Below are positions 36,984 through 47,798 of a stretch of DNA of 64,000 nt, in pieces (within the stretch, counting starts at the first letter, position 1; every line of letters starts with the position of its first letter). The notes under the pieces were generated by a model. The model saw nothing but the letters and a program-made list of their open reading frames with translations. It did not search any database and was not told where the DNA came from. Both the position numbers and the translations under genes were made by a program. The DNA comes from Ignavibacteria bacterium (lineage in GTDB: Bacteria; Bacteroidota; Ignavibacteria; Tepidaquicellales; Tepidaquicellaceae): the NCBI GenBank assembly GCA_016716125.1, contig JADJWZ010000005.1, positions 224,758-288,757 of the forward strand, written 5' to 3'.

Positions 36984-37865
36984 TTGAATAAGATTAATAT
37001 AGGATTTTGCGGGAATAATCTGAGGATAATGGAACTATCCGAAACCGGGGAAGTCAGCAGACTTGAAGAGGTTGCATTAAGTTTTAATCTTGAGAGTGAC
37101 AAACTTCTCAAAAAAAACAAAAAGGAATATCTCGAAGAGTTTTCGGAGATCATGCATGACATTACCGATACAAGTCTTGAACCGGTCGAAGCGAACATTC
37201 TGCTCGATACCGGTCTGGCGTTTCTGAATATCATTCCCGTTGATTTCAGCGAAAAAAATTCGAATATAAATTCCCATATTCTCCGCGACCTTTCAAATTA
37301 TTTTCCCGATTCTCAGAAGGATTTCAATCTGAAATGTATACGTCTGAATCATCATACTGTAAGCGAAAGCATTGATGAAGTGCTGATGATCGCCGTCAGT
37401 AAAATTAAAACTGAATTTCTGAAAAGCATATGCAACAGCTGTAATATCATTATTAAAAAAATTGAAATAGATCAGTTTGCTGTTGAAAAATATATACGGA
37501 TCAAAAAGAAACCGGCAAAAGCATTTCTGATTATCGGATACAGAAACAACAGGCTGGATTTCAGTCTTATCCTGAACGGGGTTTTAAAGTATTATAACTT
37601 TGAGATCACCGAGAGAAATAATTTCAAACTGTCGCTGCTGCGGCAGCTTAATTTTTACACCGGAAATTTCGGCAGTATGAAAATAAGTGACATCAGCATT
37701 TATGGTGAAGAGAAGATCACAGAACTGAATGATTTTCTGAAAGATTGTATCAGAAGCATTCCCGGTCTCGGGATAAATGTGGATCTTCTGTATGACACCG
37801 GAATTTATGAAAGCAAATACGCGCCGCTATACGGACTTGCCGTAAGCAGCGGAAATCCGGCATGA
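36984..37865 (+). CDS. PilM/actin-fold-like protein, weak match
   Basis: 293 aa from TTG at 36984. I see an N-terminal KINIGFCGNNLRIMELSETG segment that resembles the first phosphate loop of actin-fold proteins such as PilM, and later AFLIIGYRNNRLDFSLILNG, like the second. Conserved catalytic residues are not obvious, so it may be a degenerate relative. PilM organises the type IV pilus inner-membrane complex. No other pil genes are here. It overlaps rsmD by four bases. Confidence 0.5.
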   Translation: MNKINIGFCGNNLRIMELSETGEVSRLEEVALSFNLESDKLLKKNKKEYLEEFSEIMHDITDTSLEPVEANILLDTGLAFLNIIPVDFSEKNSNINSHILRDLSNYFPDSQKDFNLKCIRLNHHTVSESIDEVLMIAVSKIKTEFLKSICNSCNIIIKKIEIDQFAVEKYIRIKKKPAKAFLIIGYRNNRLDFSLILNGVLKYYNFEITERNNFKLSLLRQLNFYTGNFGSMKISDISIYGEEKITELNDFLKDCIRSIPGLGINVDLLYDTGIYESKYAPLYGLAVSSGNPA

Positions 37866-38392
37866 GAATTATTTCAGGCATTTACAAAGGCAGAAGACTT
37901 ATTTCTCCTGAAAATAAAAAAGTCAGGCCGACTTCGGACAGAGCGAAGGAAACTTTGTTTAACATACTGAATAACATTATAGATTTTGAAGGAATGAACT
38001 GTCTCGATCTCTTCTGCGGATCGGGAGCTCTCGGACTTGAAGCCGTCTCACGCGGCGCGGATAAATGCGTTTTCGCTGACAGGGATGTCAGTGTCGTCTT
38101 AAAAAATATTGCAGTTTTAAAAGCTGAGGAGAAATGCATTACTGTCAAAGGCGATGCGGTAAATTACATTTCTTCCGTAAGTGAAAAGTTTGATCTGATA
38201 TTCTGCGATCCGCCTTATGACTTTGATAAATATGATGAAGTTATCACCGCAGCTTCCAAGGCCGGTTCGTTCCTTGCGCTCGAGCATTCGGAAAAGTTTG
38301 TACTAAACAAAGAATTTGAAAAATTTCTAACGAGAAAAAATAAAACAGGCAGCGTGAATTTTTCCCTGCTGGATTTTAATTTAAATGAATGA
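37862..38392 (+). CDS. rsmD: 16S rRNA (guanine966-N2)-methyltransferase
   Basis: 176 aa. RIISGIYKGRRL opens the RsmD N-terminus; PTSDRAKETLFNIL follows, then the SAM loop DLFCGSGALGLEAVSRGA and the catalytic FCDPPYDFD (N-P-P-Y class, here DPPY). It starts inside the stop of the previous gene (ATGA) and overlaps coaD the same way, so the three are a coupled set. Confidence 0.95.
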   Translation: MRIISGIYKGRRLISPENKKVRPTSDRAKETLFNILNNIIDFEGMNCLDLFCGSGALGLEAVSRGADKCVFADRDVSVVLKNIAVLKAEEKCITVKGDAVNYISSVSEKFDLIFCDPPYDFDKYDEVITAASKAGSFLALEHSEKFVLNKEFEKFLTRKNKTGSVNFSLLDFNLNE

Positions 38393-38874
38393 AAAAAATT
38401 ATAGCAATTTATCCGGGTACATTTGATCCTGTTACAAACGGACATCTTGATATCATAGAAAGGGCTTCGGAGTTATTTAATGAAGTAGTTGTGTCAATAG
38501 CAGTGAATCAGAATAAGATACCGATGTTTGAAAAAGAGGAAAGATTAGATATGCTTGAAAACGTTACACGCCATTTGAACAATGTAAAAGTTGATTCATT
38601 CGAAGGACTGCTTGTCTGGTATGCGGAAAAAATGAATGCGAATGTAATGATAAGAGGACTCCGGGCTGTATCGGATTTTGAAAATGAATTTCAGATGTCT
38701 CTGACGAATAAGAAACTGAATCCGGAGATAAATACAATTTTTATGATGCCGAATGAAAAATACACTTATCTGAATTCATCGCTTGTAAGAGAGCTTGCAT
38801 CTTATAATGCAAACGTAGAGGAGTTTATACCGCCTTATGTTTTGAAAAAACTTAAAGAAAAATTCGGTTACTGA
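38389..38874 (+). CDS. coaD: Phosphopantetheine adenylyltransferase
   Basis: 161 aa, the penultimate step of coenzyme A synthesis. The nucleotide-binding YPGTFDPVTNGHLDII is at about 8-23, with RGLRAVSDFENEFQM and the C-terminal NSSLVREL segment in place. It ends the plus-strand operon and meets the thioredoxin-fold gene head-on, with 2 bp between stops. rsmD-coaD order is widespread among bacteria. Confidence 0.96.
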   Translation: MKKIIAIYPGTFDPVTNGHLDIIERASELFNEVVVSIAVNQNKIPMFEKEERLDMLENVTRHLNNVKVDSFEGLLVWYAEKMNANVMIRGLRAVSDFENEFQMSLTNKKLNPEINTIFMMPNEKYTYLNSSLVRELASYNANVEEFIPPYVLKKLKEKFGY

Positions 38875-38876
38875 TA

Positions 38877-39374
38877 TCAGTTCGTGAATACTGTTGAAAG
38901 ATCCGTACTTTTGTATTTCCCGTTCTTAAAAAAATCCACCATTTCTACAAAATCTTCCGCGCTTATAAATCCTGAAATATTAATAACTTCATCACCGTTG
39001 TATTTAAATTTAATAATGCTGCCGTCTGAATTCATAAATGAAAACGAAGGGTAGCCTGTACCTCCGAATAATTTAGCAAGCTCTGCTGCAGAATAAGATT
39101 TTCCGTTGTATGTATAATTACCGCCCTGATCTATGTTTAATTTGATGAAGACCAATCCGCTCAAAGAGGATTTTACGCTTTCGGTTGACAGCACTTCCGA
39201 ATCCATTTTTTTTGACCAGTTGTTATTTTCCGGAAATATATCAATCAAAATAATCTTACCGCTTGATTTGGCTTCCTTTATTCCCGCGTCGAAACCGAAG
39301 GAGTTTTGTGATTTAGCGGATGTGAAAGCTGTTAAAATTAATAATACAGCTGCTAATAATTTTATTGTTTTCAT
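38877..39374 (-). CDS. Exported thioredoxin-fold protein lacking the CxxC
   Basis: 165 aa from ATG at 39374, which begins a good signal peptide; a longer frame to 39407 would precede it. The fold is thioredoxin-like: IDIFPENNNWSKKMDSEVLS is where relatives have the catalytic FxxxWCxxCKKMD motif, and TGYPSFSFMNSDGS supplies the cis-Pro. Both active-site cysteines are replaced (Asn-Trp-Ser-Lys), so disulphide exchange is not expected. It may have become a binding or chaperone domain. Confidence 0.75.
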   Translation of the reverse strand: MKTIKLLAAVLLILTAFTSAKSQNSFGFDAGIKEAKSSGKIILIDIFPENNNWSKKMDSEVLSTESVKSSLSGLVFIKLNIDQGGNYTYNGKSYSAAELAKLFGGTGYPSFSFMNSDGSIIKFKYNGDEVINISGFISAEDFVEMVDFFKNGKYKSTDLSTVFTN

Positions 39375-39638
39375 TTTAATTAAGTTTTTACTGCATTCAT
39401 TGAACACTAAAAAATACTAAATGTTTCCTGTAAATACAAACTTAAAGTAAATTAAAATTTATAAACTTAAATATCCGTTCAGATTAATTACAAGCGATTT
39501 TGAATATCAAATATGTCTCTCACAAAACACTAGCTTCATTGAAGAGTAATGAACACAATTTGGAGTTTAAGTACGGGGTGGTTAAGGAGTTTAAAAATTT
39601 AAATCTGCTTCTCATCTGTTTTCTAAACTCGCTGAGGT

Positions 39639-39662
39639 GCACCGCACCGAATCGGAAGATTT
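39639..39662. repeat. Copy of the GCACCGCACC-type palindromic repeat
   Basis: Matches the repeat at 41080-41102 over the core GCACCGCACC and AATCGG-AGATT. The spacing between the two sites is about 1.4 kb. In the 39421-39680 gap I otherwise see nothing. Confidence 0.6.
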
Positions 39663-39680
39663 CTTTGAAGAGATATGTCT

Positions 39681-40595
39681 TTATTTTAATAGAATCATTC
39701 TCTTTGTCTCGATATAACCATTTGACTGTAAAGTATAGAAGTACGCTCCAGAAGGTATATTAACTGCATTAAAAACATACTGGTATAAACCGGCAGATTT
39801 TTTTTCATTTACAAGAGTTGAAATTTCTTTACCAAGCTGATCAAATACCTTTAATGTCACAAAAGAGGATTTTGGTAAAGAAAATTTAATGACAGTTGAA
39901 GGGTTAAAGGGATTTGGGTAATTTTGTTCTAATAAATAACCATTGGGAATTTCACCGGATATTTTTGTTACATCAAGCAAAATAGAACCATAAGTAACTC
40001 CATCAATAACAGCTCCTACCATTGATTTTGAATATGCTCCTCCTAATAAAGGACTACCATACCCCCTGTAAAAATACATATATCCGAATTTTTCTGCATA
40101 GCCATAATACGTTGTTCCATCTACCGGAAATCCTATTGTATCTTTTCTTTCTACATATATTAATGTATCACTCACGCCAAAGATACCTGAATATTTTTTA
40201 TTAGATAATATAGTACTTTTAAAAAATGTACCATTTGGACAATCATTCCACACAAAACCAACAGGGATATTAAATCCAACCGTCAAATCTAAATTTAAAT
40301 TATCTTCACATCTGGGAAAAACTCCTCCGTACAATTTAAGTGTCAGAGTATCAAAATAATATAAAGTGTAATACATATTTGACGGAGGTTCATTATATAT
40401 CTCCATTTTTTTAAAAATAAAACCATTAATTTTTTCTTCTCCAACTACCTTAGCGCTATATCTTATCGTAGTAAACGGTTCTTCATATACATATTCATAG
40501 TAGCTGCCAAGTTTAAAAGGGACAATAAAACTTTTCTGAGCAACAGCTAATGAACTTATTAATAAAAACAGTATGAGTGCTATTTTTCTGAACAT
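39681..40595 (-). CDS. Secreted protein of unknown function with T9SS sorting domain
   Basis: 304 aa from ATG at 40595, which starts the signal peptide (LFLLISSLAVAQ). An upstream in-frame GTG/TTG to 40649 only adds a non-signal leader. The middle (about 20-215) is a beta-rich domain I do not recognise, with one Cys pair (PRCEDN and NDCPNG). The last 85 residues are the type A sorting tail: NYPNPFNPSTVIKFSLP to TKRMILLK. Confidence 0.85.
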   Translation of the reverse strand: MFRKIALILFLLISSLAVAQKSFIVPFKLGSYYEYVYEEPFTTIRYSAKVVGEEKINGFIFKKMEIYNEPPSNMYYTLYYFDTLTLKLYGGVFPRCEDNLNLDLTVGFNIPVGFVWNDCPNGTFFKSTILSNKKYSGIFGVSDTLIYVERKDTIGFPVDGTTYYGYAEKFGYMYFYRGYGSPLLGGAYSKSMVGAVIDGVTYGSILLDVTKISGEIPNGYLLEQNYPNPFNPSTVIKFSLPKSSFVTLKVFDQLGKEISTLVNEKKSAGLYQYVFNAVNIPSGAYFYTLQSNGYIETKRMILLK

Positions 40596-40608
40596 TATTT
40601 GATCAGGA

Positions 40609-40806
40609 TCATTTCCTAAGTTTGCTGATATATTTCGCTGTATGAACATATTCTATTGTCCTTCCTGTTTTTATTGCATGTGAAAGTCCTATCTCTTCGA
40701 TATCAGATTCATTCAATACCTTTGTCTTAACTCCGATTTTTTTAGCCGGATCGGTAAGAAGTTTAATATCTGATTTTGATTTGCTGTTTAATATTACTGT
40801 CTGCAT
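40609..40806 (-). CDS. Antitoxin-like small protein, no toxin partner nearby
   Basis: 65 aa. The pattern (VILNSKSKSDIKLLTDPAKKIGVKTKVLNESDIEE followed by a basic tail) is like small DUF2683/VapB-type antitoxins from Bacteroidota. A PIN or RelE toxin usually follows directly, but here the next gene on the same strand is a T9SS cargo protein 13 bp away. Either the toxin is lost, or this is an unrelated regulator. Confidence 0.5.
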   Translation of the reverse strand: MQTVILNSKSKSDIKLLTDPAKKIGVKTKVLNESDIEEIGLSHAIKTGRTIEYVHTAKYISKLRK

Positions 40807-40957
40807 GATAATTTTTATCTTAATTTTATTTAAAGCTTTTCAGAAATTAATTTTAGAGTTATCCATAATTAACTTTTTTCAAAATAAAACTTTCCGGCTG
40901 CAATCAAAATTCTAAATATTTTCATAATTGATCTTTTTCTAATCTCCCAATTATTAA

Positions 40958-41180
40958 TGAAAGTTTAAAAACTTATATCAGCTAATTATATAACTTTTTA
41001 CTTCGATGTAGAGCACCGTACCCAATCGGGAGATTGGGTACTAGGAGTTTAATTATATAACTTTTTACTTTCATGTAGAGCACCGCACCAAATCGGGAGA
41101 TTGGGAACGAGGGGTTTAATCTCTAAAATGAAAGTTTAAAAACTTTATCAGCTAATTATATAACTTTTTACTTCGATGTA
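40958..41180. repeat. Two near-identical 55-bp direct repeats flanking palindromic units
   Basis: The block ATGAAAGTTTAAAAACTT...TTTTTACTTCGATGTA occurs at 40958-41012 and again at 41128-41180 with one or two changes. Between them are two palindromes: TACCCAATC GGGA GATTGGGTA at 41019-41040 (a perfect 9-bp stem) and a weaker one at about 41086-41107. Together they may form a small miniature-element-like unit, reaching to 9 bp from the uppP stop. This is most of the 382-bp gap 40807-41188; the remainder holds nothing I can name. Confidence 0.7.
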
Positions 41181-41188
41181 TTTCAAAC

Positions 41189-42022
41189 TCAGTCCAGATT
41201 CTGAAGTATCCCCTGCGAAAGTAATATTAGTATTAATATCCCAAGTGCTATTCTGTAAATTACAAAAATAAGCGTGCTCCTTTTTTTCAGATAGTTTATC
41301 AGGAAGGCGATTGCAAGATAGCCGGATATTAATGATACAATGGTTGCAATAATCAGACTGAGTAAATTTTCATTCAGAAGTTCGTGTCTTTCTTTAAACA
41401 GTTCATATAAACCGCTGAGCCCGATAGCGGGAATGCTTAGCAGAAAGGAATATCTGGCTGAAGCTTCGCGCGTCAGTCCCGTGAAAAGTCCTGCAGTGAT
41501 AGTAACGCCGCTTCTTGAACTTCCCGGTATCAGCGCAAGCGCCTGCGCGCAGCCGATCATTATGCCGTCTTTTAAAGTCATATTTTCCATTCCCTTATTT
41601 TGCTTTCCGGTCCGCTCCGCAATGAAGAGAATCACGGCAAGGATTATCAGCGCAAAACTTATCACATAAAGTCCTCTGGCGTCACCTTCTATAAAACCTT
41701 TTAACAAAAGCCCTGCAACGGAGATAGGGATTGTGCCGGCTATGATAAATATAAATATCTTCGAATCCATATTAGAAAACAGATCCCTCTGCTTTACGGC
41801 TTTCAGAAATCCGGCTGTGATCTGAGAAATGTCATTGCGGAAATAAATCAGCGTTGCAGCAAGTGTGCCGAGCTGTATCACTGCGCTGTATGCAGCGCCT
41901 ATATCTTTCCAGCCGAGCAGCGCAGGGATGACTCTCAGATGCGCGGTGCTGCTTATGGGAATGAATTCCGTCGCTCCCTGTATAATCCCGAGTATTACCG
42001 CTTTAAAAATTTCTTCAAACAT
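41189..42022 (-). CDS. uppP: Undecaprenyl-diphosphate phosphatase
   Basis: 277 aa with eight membrane helices. The two active-site loops are intact: GATEFIPISSTAHL (about 17-29) and IPGSSRSGVTITAG (165-178). It removes a phosphate from undecaprenyl-PP, recycling the lipid carrier for peptidoglycan and O-antigen synthesis; it also gives bacitracin resistance when overproduced. The following outer-membrane gene, 9 bp upstream, is on the same strand. Confidence 0.96.
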   Translation of the reverse strand: MFEEIFKAVILGIIQGATEFIPISSTAHLRVIPALLGWKDIGAAYSAVIQLGTLAATLIYFRNDISQITAGFLKAVKQRDLFSNMDSKIFIFIIAGTIPISVAGLLLKGFIEGDARGLYVISFALIILAVILFIAERTGKQNKGMENMTLKDGIMIGCAQALALIPGSSRSGVTITAGLFTGLTREASARYSFLLSIPAIGLSGLYELFKERHELLNENLLSLIIATIVSLISGYLAIAFLINYLKKRSTLIFVIYRIALGILILILLSQGILQNLD

Positions 42023-42031
42023 ATTTTGTCA

Positions 42032-42763
42032 TTAAAAAAAATATAATTCCAGACCGAGCTTTACGCCCACCCCGAAACTGCTGAGATTTACATTGCTGTT
42101 CTGAGGACCTTTTAGATAACTTCCGCCGGAATTCTTAAGATCGGACATAAAGCTTTTCATTAGAAATCCGCTGAGATAAGTCGAAGAGTTTTTACCGAGC
42201 TGCGCATTGAATACCAGCTCAAACTTTACTGCAGGACCGGAAGATTTGTAATCACTCTCCGCGGTAATATATGTCCTTGTGAAGTCTGAGAAGTTATATC
42301 CTCCGCCGAGACCGAATTTAAAATAACTGTGCTTTTGCGGAATAAGATAGTTCAGAGTCAGCATCGGCTGATGCATATAATAGGAATACTGGTAATTCGG
42401 TCTGTAAGGGACGTTGATGGTTTTTATAGTGTAGGAATATTCCCCCTTCAATGAAAAGTCATTCAGGATCTGTCTCTCTGCGCTGCCGAAAAAAAATATC
42501 CCGCTGGTAAAGTCCGGAATTTTCTCGTCGTTTGGGATCTGCAAATAATCAATTACATCAAACTCTATGAATTCCAATAGTGACGGATTGTCAGAATAAC
42601 TGATTCCCATTCCAAAAGAAAATGACGTAAAGAAACTTTTCTTGTTCTGACTGCTGAATGACGCCAGCGCGGAATCTCCTGCAGACAAAGCTTCGCTTCC
42701 GGAAATTATGAACAGAATGAATACAAAGAACTGTCTTATCTTAAATGAATTAAACCTCATCAA
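42032..42763 (-). CDS. Predicted outer-membrane beta-barrel protein
   Basis: 243 aa with a signal peptide ending SEALSAG. The rest is short alternating strands (FGMGISYSDN, GEYSYTIKTI, KFGLGGGYNFSDF) ending VKLGLELYFF with a terminal Phe. I cannot name a family. It sits between uppP and gyrB with short spacing, so it may be read from the same transcript. Confidence 0.7.
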   Translation of the reverse strand: MMRFNSFKIRQFFVFILFIISGSEALSAGDSALASFSSQNKKSFFTSFSFGMGISYSDNPSLLEFIEFDVIDYLQIPNDEKIPDFTSGIFFFGSAERQILNDFSLKGEYSYTIKTINVPYRPNYQYSYYMHQPMLTLNYLIPQKHSYFKFGLGGGYNFSDFTRTYITAESDYKSSGPAVKFELVFNAQLGKNSSTYLSGFLMKSFMSDLKNSGGSYLKGPQNSNVNLSSFGVGVKLGLELYFF

Positions 42764-42781
42764 ATAATCCGGAGAATTTCA

Positions 42782-44806
<2,025 letters not shown>

Positions 44807-44819
44807 TTATGTTTTATTA

Positions 44820-45131
44820 TTAAATGAAAACAATTTCTCTGATTAGTTTTTTACCGAGCTTTTGATTAAGCTTATTTATTATTTCTGTTTTTTTTAATGA
44901 CAGCTCATATCTCCAGGCAGCGTTTTCAGCTTTTACAAAAAGCCGGTTCTTCTTCAGCTCGACAGGGTTTGAATATTTTGAGATGGATTCGCCTACACAT
45001 TCATCCCATACATTCAGTATCTTAAGCTCATGCATTTTAGAATTCAGTCCGATGTATTCCATAAAATCGTCCATCTCTGTCTTAAGACAAACTGTCCTGT
45101 TATATCTGTCAGTGGTATTTATCTTTTTCAT
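44820..45131 (-). CDS. dciA: DciA-type (DUF721) helicase-loading protein
   Basis: About 103 aa. The DUF721 core is seen in ILNVWDECVGESISKYSNPVELKKNRLFVKAENAAWRYEL, with the KELxxx-like tail IREIVFI. DciA loads the replicative helicase DnaB where no DnaC is present. The best start is ATG at 45131; a GTG at 45137 is six bases earlier and overlaps nothing. The placement between recF and gyrB is common in this lineage. Confidence 0.88.
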   Translation of the reverse strand: MKKINTTDRYNRTVCLKTEMDDFMEYIGLNSKMHELKILNVWDECVGESISKYSNPVELKKNRLFVKAENAAWRYELSLKKTEIINKLNQKLGKKLIREIVFI

Positions 45132-45137
45132 ATACAC

Positions 45138-46331
45138 TTAAATAATTTTTCCCTCTTCTATTTTAAATTCAGATATTTCACTGTCCGAATAAAAAGTTTT
45201 TAATCTGTTAATATAATTTTTGTCCGTAGTAGTTAAAAAAATCTGACCGTAATCTTTGAGATGCGAAATTATCTTTGATACCCTGTCCTCATCCAGCTCC
45301 GAAAGTATGTCATCTAAAAGAAGGACCGGACTGGTGGATTTGCTGCTTTTCAGATAGTCATATTCCGAAAGCTTTAACGCAAGCAAGAAAGTCTTATGCT
45401 CTCCCTGCGATGCAAAATTCTTTAACTCAAAAGTATCTGTCCCTTCATTTGAATCTTTGCCGTGTTTTGTTAATTTAAAAATATAGTCGTCTCTCTGCGG
45501 ACCGGCAAGCGTAACAGCCCGTTTTATTTCATCTTCATATTTTTCCAAAAGCAGCTTCTCCGTGAGAGCTCTTAATTCTTCCCGTTCGAGTGATGCATTT
45601 GCAGGAATTACTTCTCCTGTAATATCCGAATAATAACTTATCCTGCCTCTGTGATCCTCCTTAAGAAGAAACTGAAAATTTCTGTCAAAATAAGATTCAA
45701 ACTCTTTCAGAAAATTTAATCTTTTAAAAAGAACTTTAGCCGAAAATTCAGAAAGCTTCTCATTATAGGAATTCAGAAGATTTTTAAGTTCAGAAAATGT
45801 ATACTTTTTATGTATCGAATATTCCCTTAGAAGAGCGCTTTTCTGTCTGAGAATTTTTGCAAGTTCCTTCAGCTGATCCAGATAAAGATTACTGCTTTGT
45901 GAAATAAGTATATCAAAGAACTTTCTCCTGTCAGAAGGATTTCCGTAAGTGATATTAAGACTTTTCGGAGACAAAAAAACCAGAGGAAATCTTCCGAAGA
46001 CTTCAGCCGAAAAAGAATTTACCTTTTGCTTATTCCTGTGAACGGCTTTGGACTTTTTTAATGTATCATAATTTATAACAATAAAATCTTTATTGCCAAG
46101 ATCATTTATAAAATCCGATTCCACAAAAAATTCATTGCTGCCGAATTTAATACAGTCGGATTCCGAAGCTCCGAGAAAACTTTTACCGTATGTCGAATAT
46201 GAAACCGCTTCGAGTATGTTTGTCTTTCCCTGCCCGTTACTTCCGTAAATAAAATTAAATTTATCATTAAAAATAATTTCCTGTATGGAATAATTTCTGA
46301 AATTTTTTAAAACAATACGCTTTAAGATCAT
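45138..46331 (-). CDS. recF: DNA replication and repair protein RecF
   Basis: 397 aa. Walker A is GSNGQGKTN (about 30-38), the signature-like FKNFASQGEHKTFLL is at about 305, and Walker B LLLDDILSELDEDR at about 335. RecF loads RecA at gaps with RecO and RecR. It follows dnaN on the minus strand, with about 146 bp between them, and runs into dciA. Confidence 0.96.
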   Translation of the reverse strand: MILKRIVLKNFRNYSIQEIIFNDKFNFIYGSNGQGKTNILEAVSYSTYGKSFLGASESDCIKFGSNEFFVESDFINDLGNKDFIVINYDTLKKSKAVHRNKQKVNSFSAEVFGRFPLVFLSPKSLNITYGNPSDRRKFFDILISQSSNLYLDQLKELAKILRQKSALLREYSIHKKYTFSELKNLLNSYNEKLSEFSAKVLFKRLNFLKEFESYFDRNFQFLLKEDHRGRISYYSDITGEVIPANASLEREELRALTEKLLLEKYEDEIKRAVTLAGPQRDDYIFKLTKHGKDSNEGTDTFELKNFASQGEHKTFLLALKLSEYDYLKSSKSTSPVLLLDDILSELDEDRVSKIISHLKDYGQIFLTTTDKNYINRLKTFYSDSEISEFKIEEGKII

Positions 46332-46477
46332 AGACAGTGGATCATTTCATATACAACTGCGTTTATGTCACACATTTGAAAAACTCAGTTTATTAAAACT
46401 GCTGTTTCAATATTCAGCTTTATGTAATTAAATATATTGCGGAAAGACTCCGGTAATTTTATTGATCCGGAAAAAAT

Positions 46478-47617
46478 TTATCCGACTCTGACCGGCATGA
46501 TAAGCTCTATAAAATCTTCTCCGGGCTTCTGCTCGGTCGGTGTAATTATCGCCGCTTTGGAAGGATTTCCAAAACTGATATTCAGCTCTTCTGTTTCCAT
46601 CTGTGAGACTGCGTCCAGCAAATACCCTGCATTAAAAGCGATCACAAAAGGAGTTTTGTCAAAATCCTCCGTTCCGGTCTTGCTGTTGAAACTGCAGTCT
46701 ATCGTTTCTTCGCCTTCTGATCCTATCTCCGGATTGTCCGCTTTTATCTGAAGAGATGAAGCTGTAATTTCCAGTCTTACGCGCTTTGTAATTACATCAG
46801 CAAATATCAGAGCTCTTACAAGGGAATCAGAGAAAGCGTGTTTGCTGATTCTGAGTATTTTGTCATTGTCCGGCGGAATTACATTTTCATAATTCGGAAA
46901 TGTATCATCTATCAGTTTTGAATATATTGTAATGCTGTCGAATGAAATTTTCAGATCATGATCATCATATTCAATTACAGTATCTTCATTATTATTGAGT
47001 CTGAGTATGTGCTGAGCGGTTTTATAAGGAATTACAATTTTTTCATCCGTATCAGCTTCGTGTTTAAAATCAGTCTTAATTATTTTACCTAATCTGAATC
47101 CGTCGGTAGCTACAATTTTAATCTGATCCGCCGACACTTCCGTTAGCACACCCGCCATATTTCGTCTCATTTCATCCGTATTGACTGCATGAATAATTTT
47201 GGAAAGAAATCTTTTTATCACCGGTCCTTTTATTTCGATTTTATTCATATCTTTTTTTTCTTCAGGCAATGGAAATTCATCGGACGGCTCGCCGCCTAAA
47301 GTAAATTTTCCGCGTTTGGATTTGATGGTGATACGGTTCTTTTCATTGACATCGAAATCCAGTTTTTCAGTCGTAAGCGTCCTGGTAATATCAAGAAGTC
47401 TCTTTGCGGGAACAGCAACGCTGCCGTCGCCTCCTCCTTTTACATCAAGCTCGGTCCTCATAAATATCTCAAGATCAGATGATGTCATCTGAAGTTTGTT
47501 TCCTTCGAGCTGAAATAAAATATTATCGAGTATTGGTAGCGGCGAGCGGTTTGGAACTACGGTAATGACTTTTGATAGATATTCTACAAGATTTTCACCG
47601 GTGACAGAAAATTTCAT
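46478..47617 (-). CDS. dnaN: DNA polymerase III beta clamp
   Basis: 379 aa, the expected size. It starts KFSVTGENLVEYLSKVITVVP and shows the clamp repeats with SSDLEIFMRTEL, KRLLDITRTL and TDGFRLGKI, ending ELIMPVRVG. It is the ring that holds Pol III on DNA. The usual dnaA upstream is missing; instead a secreted-protein gene lies there. I see no cluster of DnaA boxes, so the origin is not shown in this window. Confidence 0.97.
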   Translation of the reverse strand: MKFSVTGENLVEYLSKVITVVPNRSPLPILDNILFQLEGNKLQMTSSDLEIFMRTELDVKGGGDGSVAVPAKRLLDITRTLTTEKLDFDVNEKNRITIKSKRGKFTLGGEPSDEFPLPEEKKDMNKIEIKGPVIKRFLSKIIHAVNTDEMRRNMAGVLTEVSADQIKIVATDGFRLGKIIKTDFKHEADTDEKIVIPYKTAQHILRLNNNEDTVIEYDDHDLKISFDSITIYSKLIDDTFPNYENVIPPDNDKILRISKHAFSDSLVRALIFADVITKRVRLEITASSLQIKADNPEIGSEGEETIDCSFNSKTGTEDFDKTPFVIAFNAGYLLDAVSQMETEELNISFGNPSKAAIITPTEQKPGEDFIELIMPVRVG

Positions 47618-47798
47618 TATGCTGGGATTTTATTCTTTTGATTTGTGAAAATACATATTAAATGAAATATTTTCAATTAATGAATTTAGCTTGTTTCATT
47701 TATTAGGTCTCATTTAAATGCAGCCGGATACTGCTGAAACGGAAGTTATAATTTTTATTTAAAATAACTGTTTTATTCTATTATTACAGATACATATT

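Noticed and set aside
39500..39763. Small plus-strand open frame
   Set aside because: It runs through a palindromic repeat and into the opposite-strand cargo gene tail.
40855..40870. DnaA box / replication origin near TTATCCATAA
   Set aside because: A single imperfect box without a cluster, AT-rich unwinding element, or dnaA gene.
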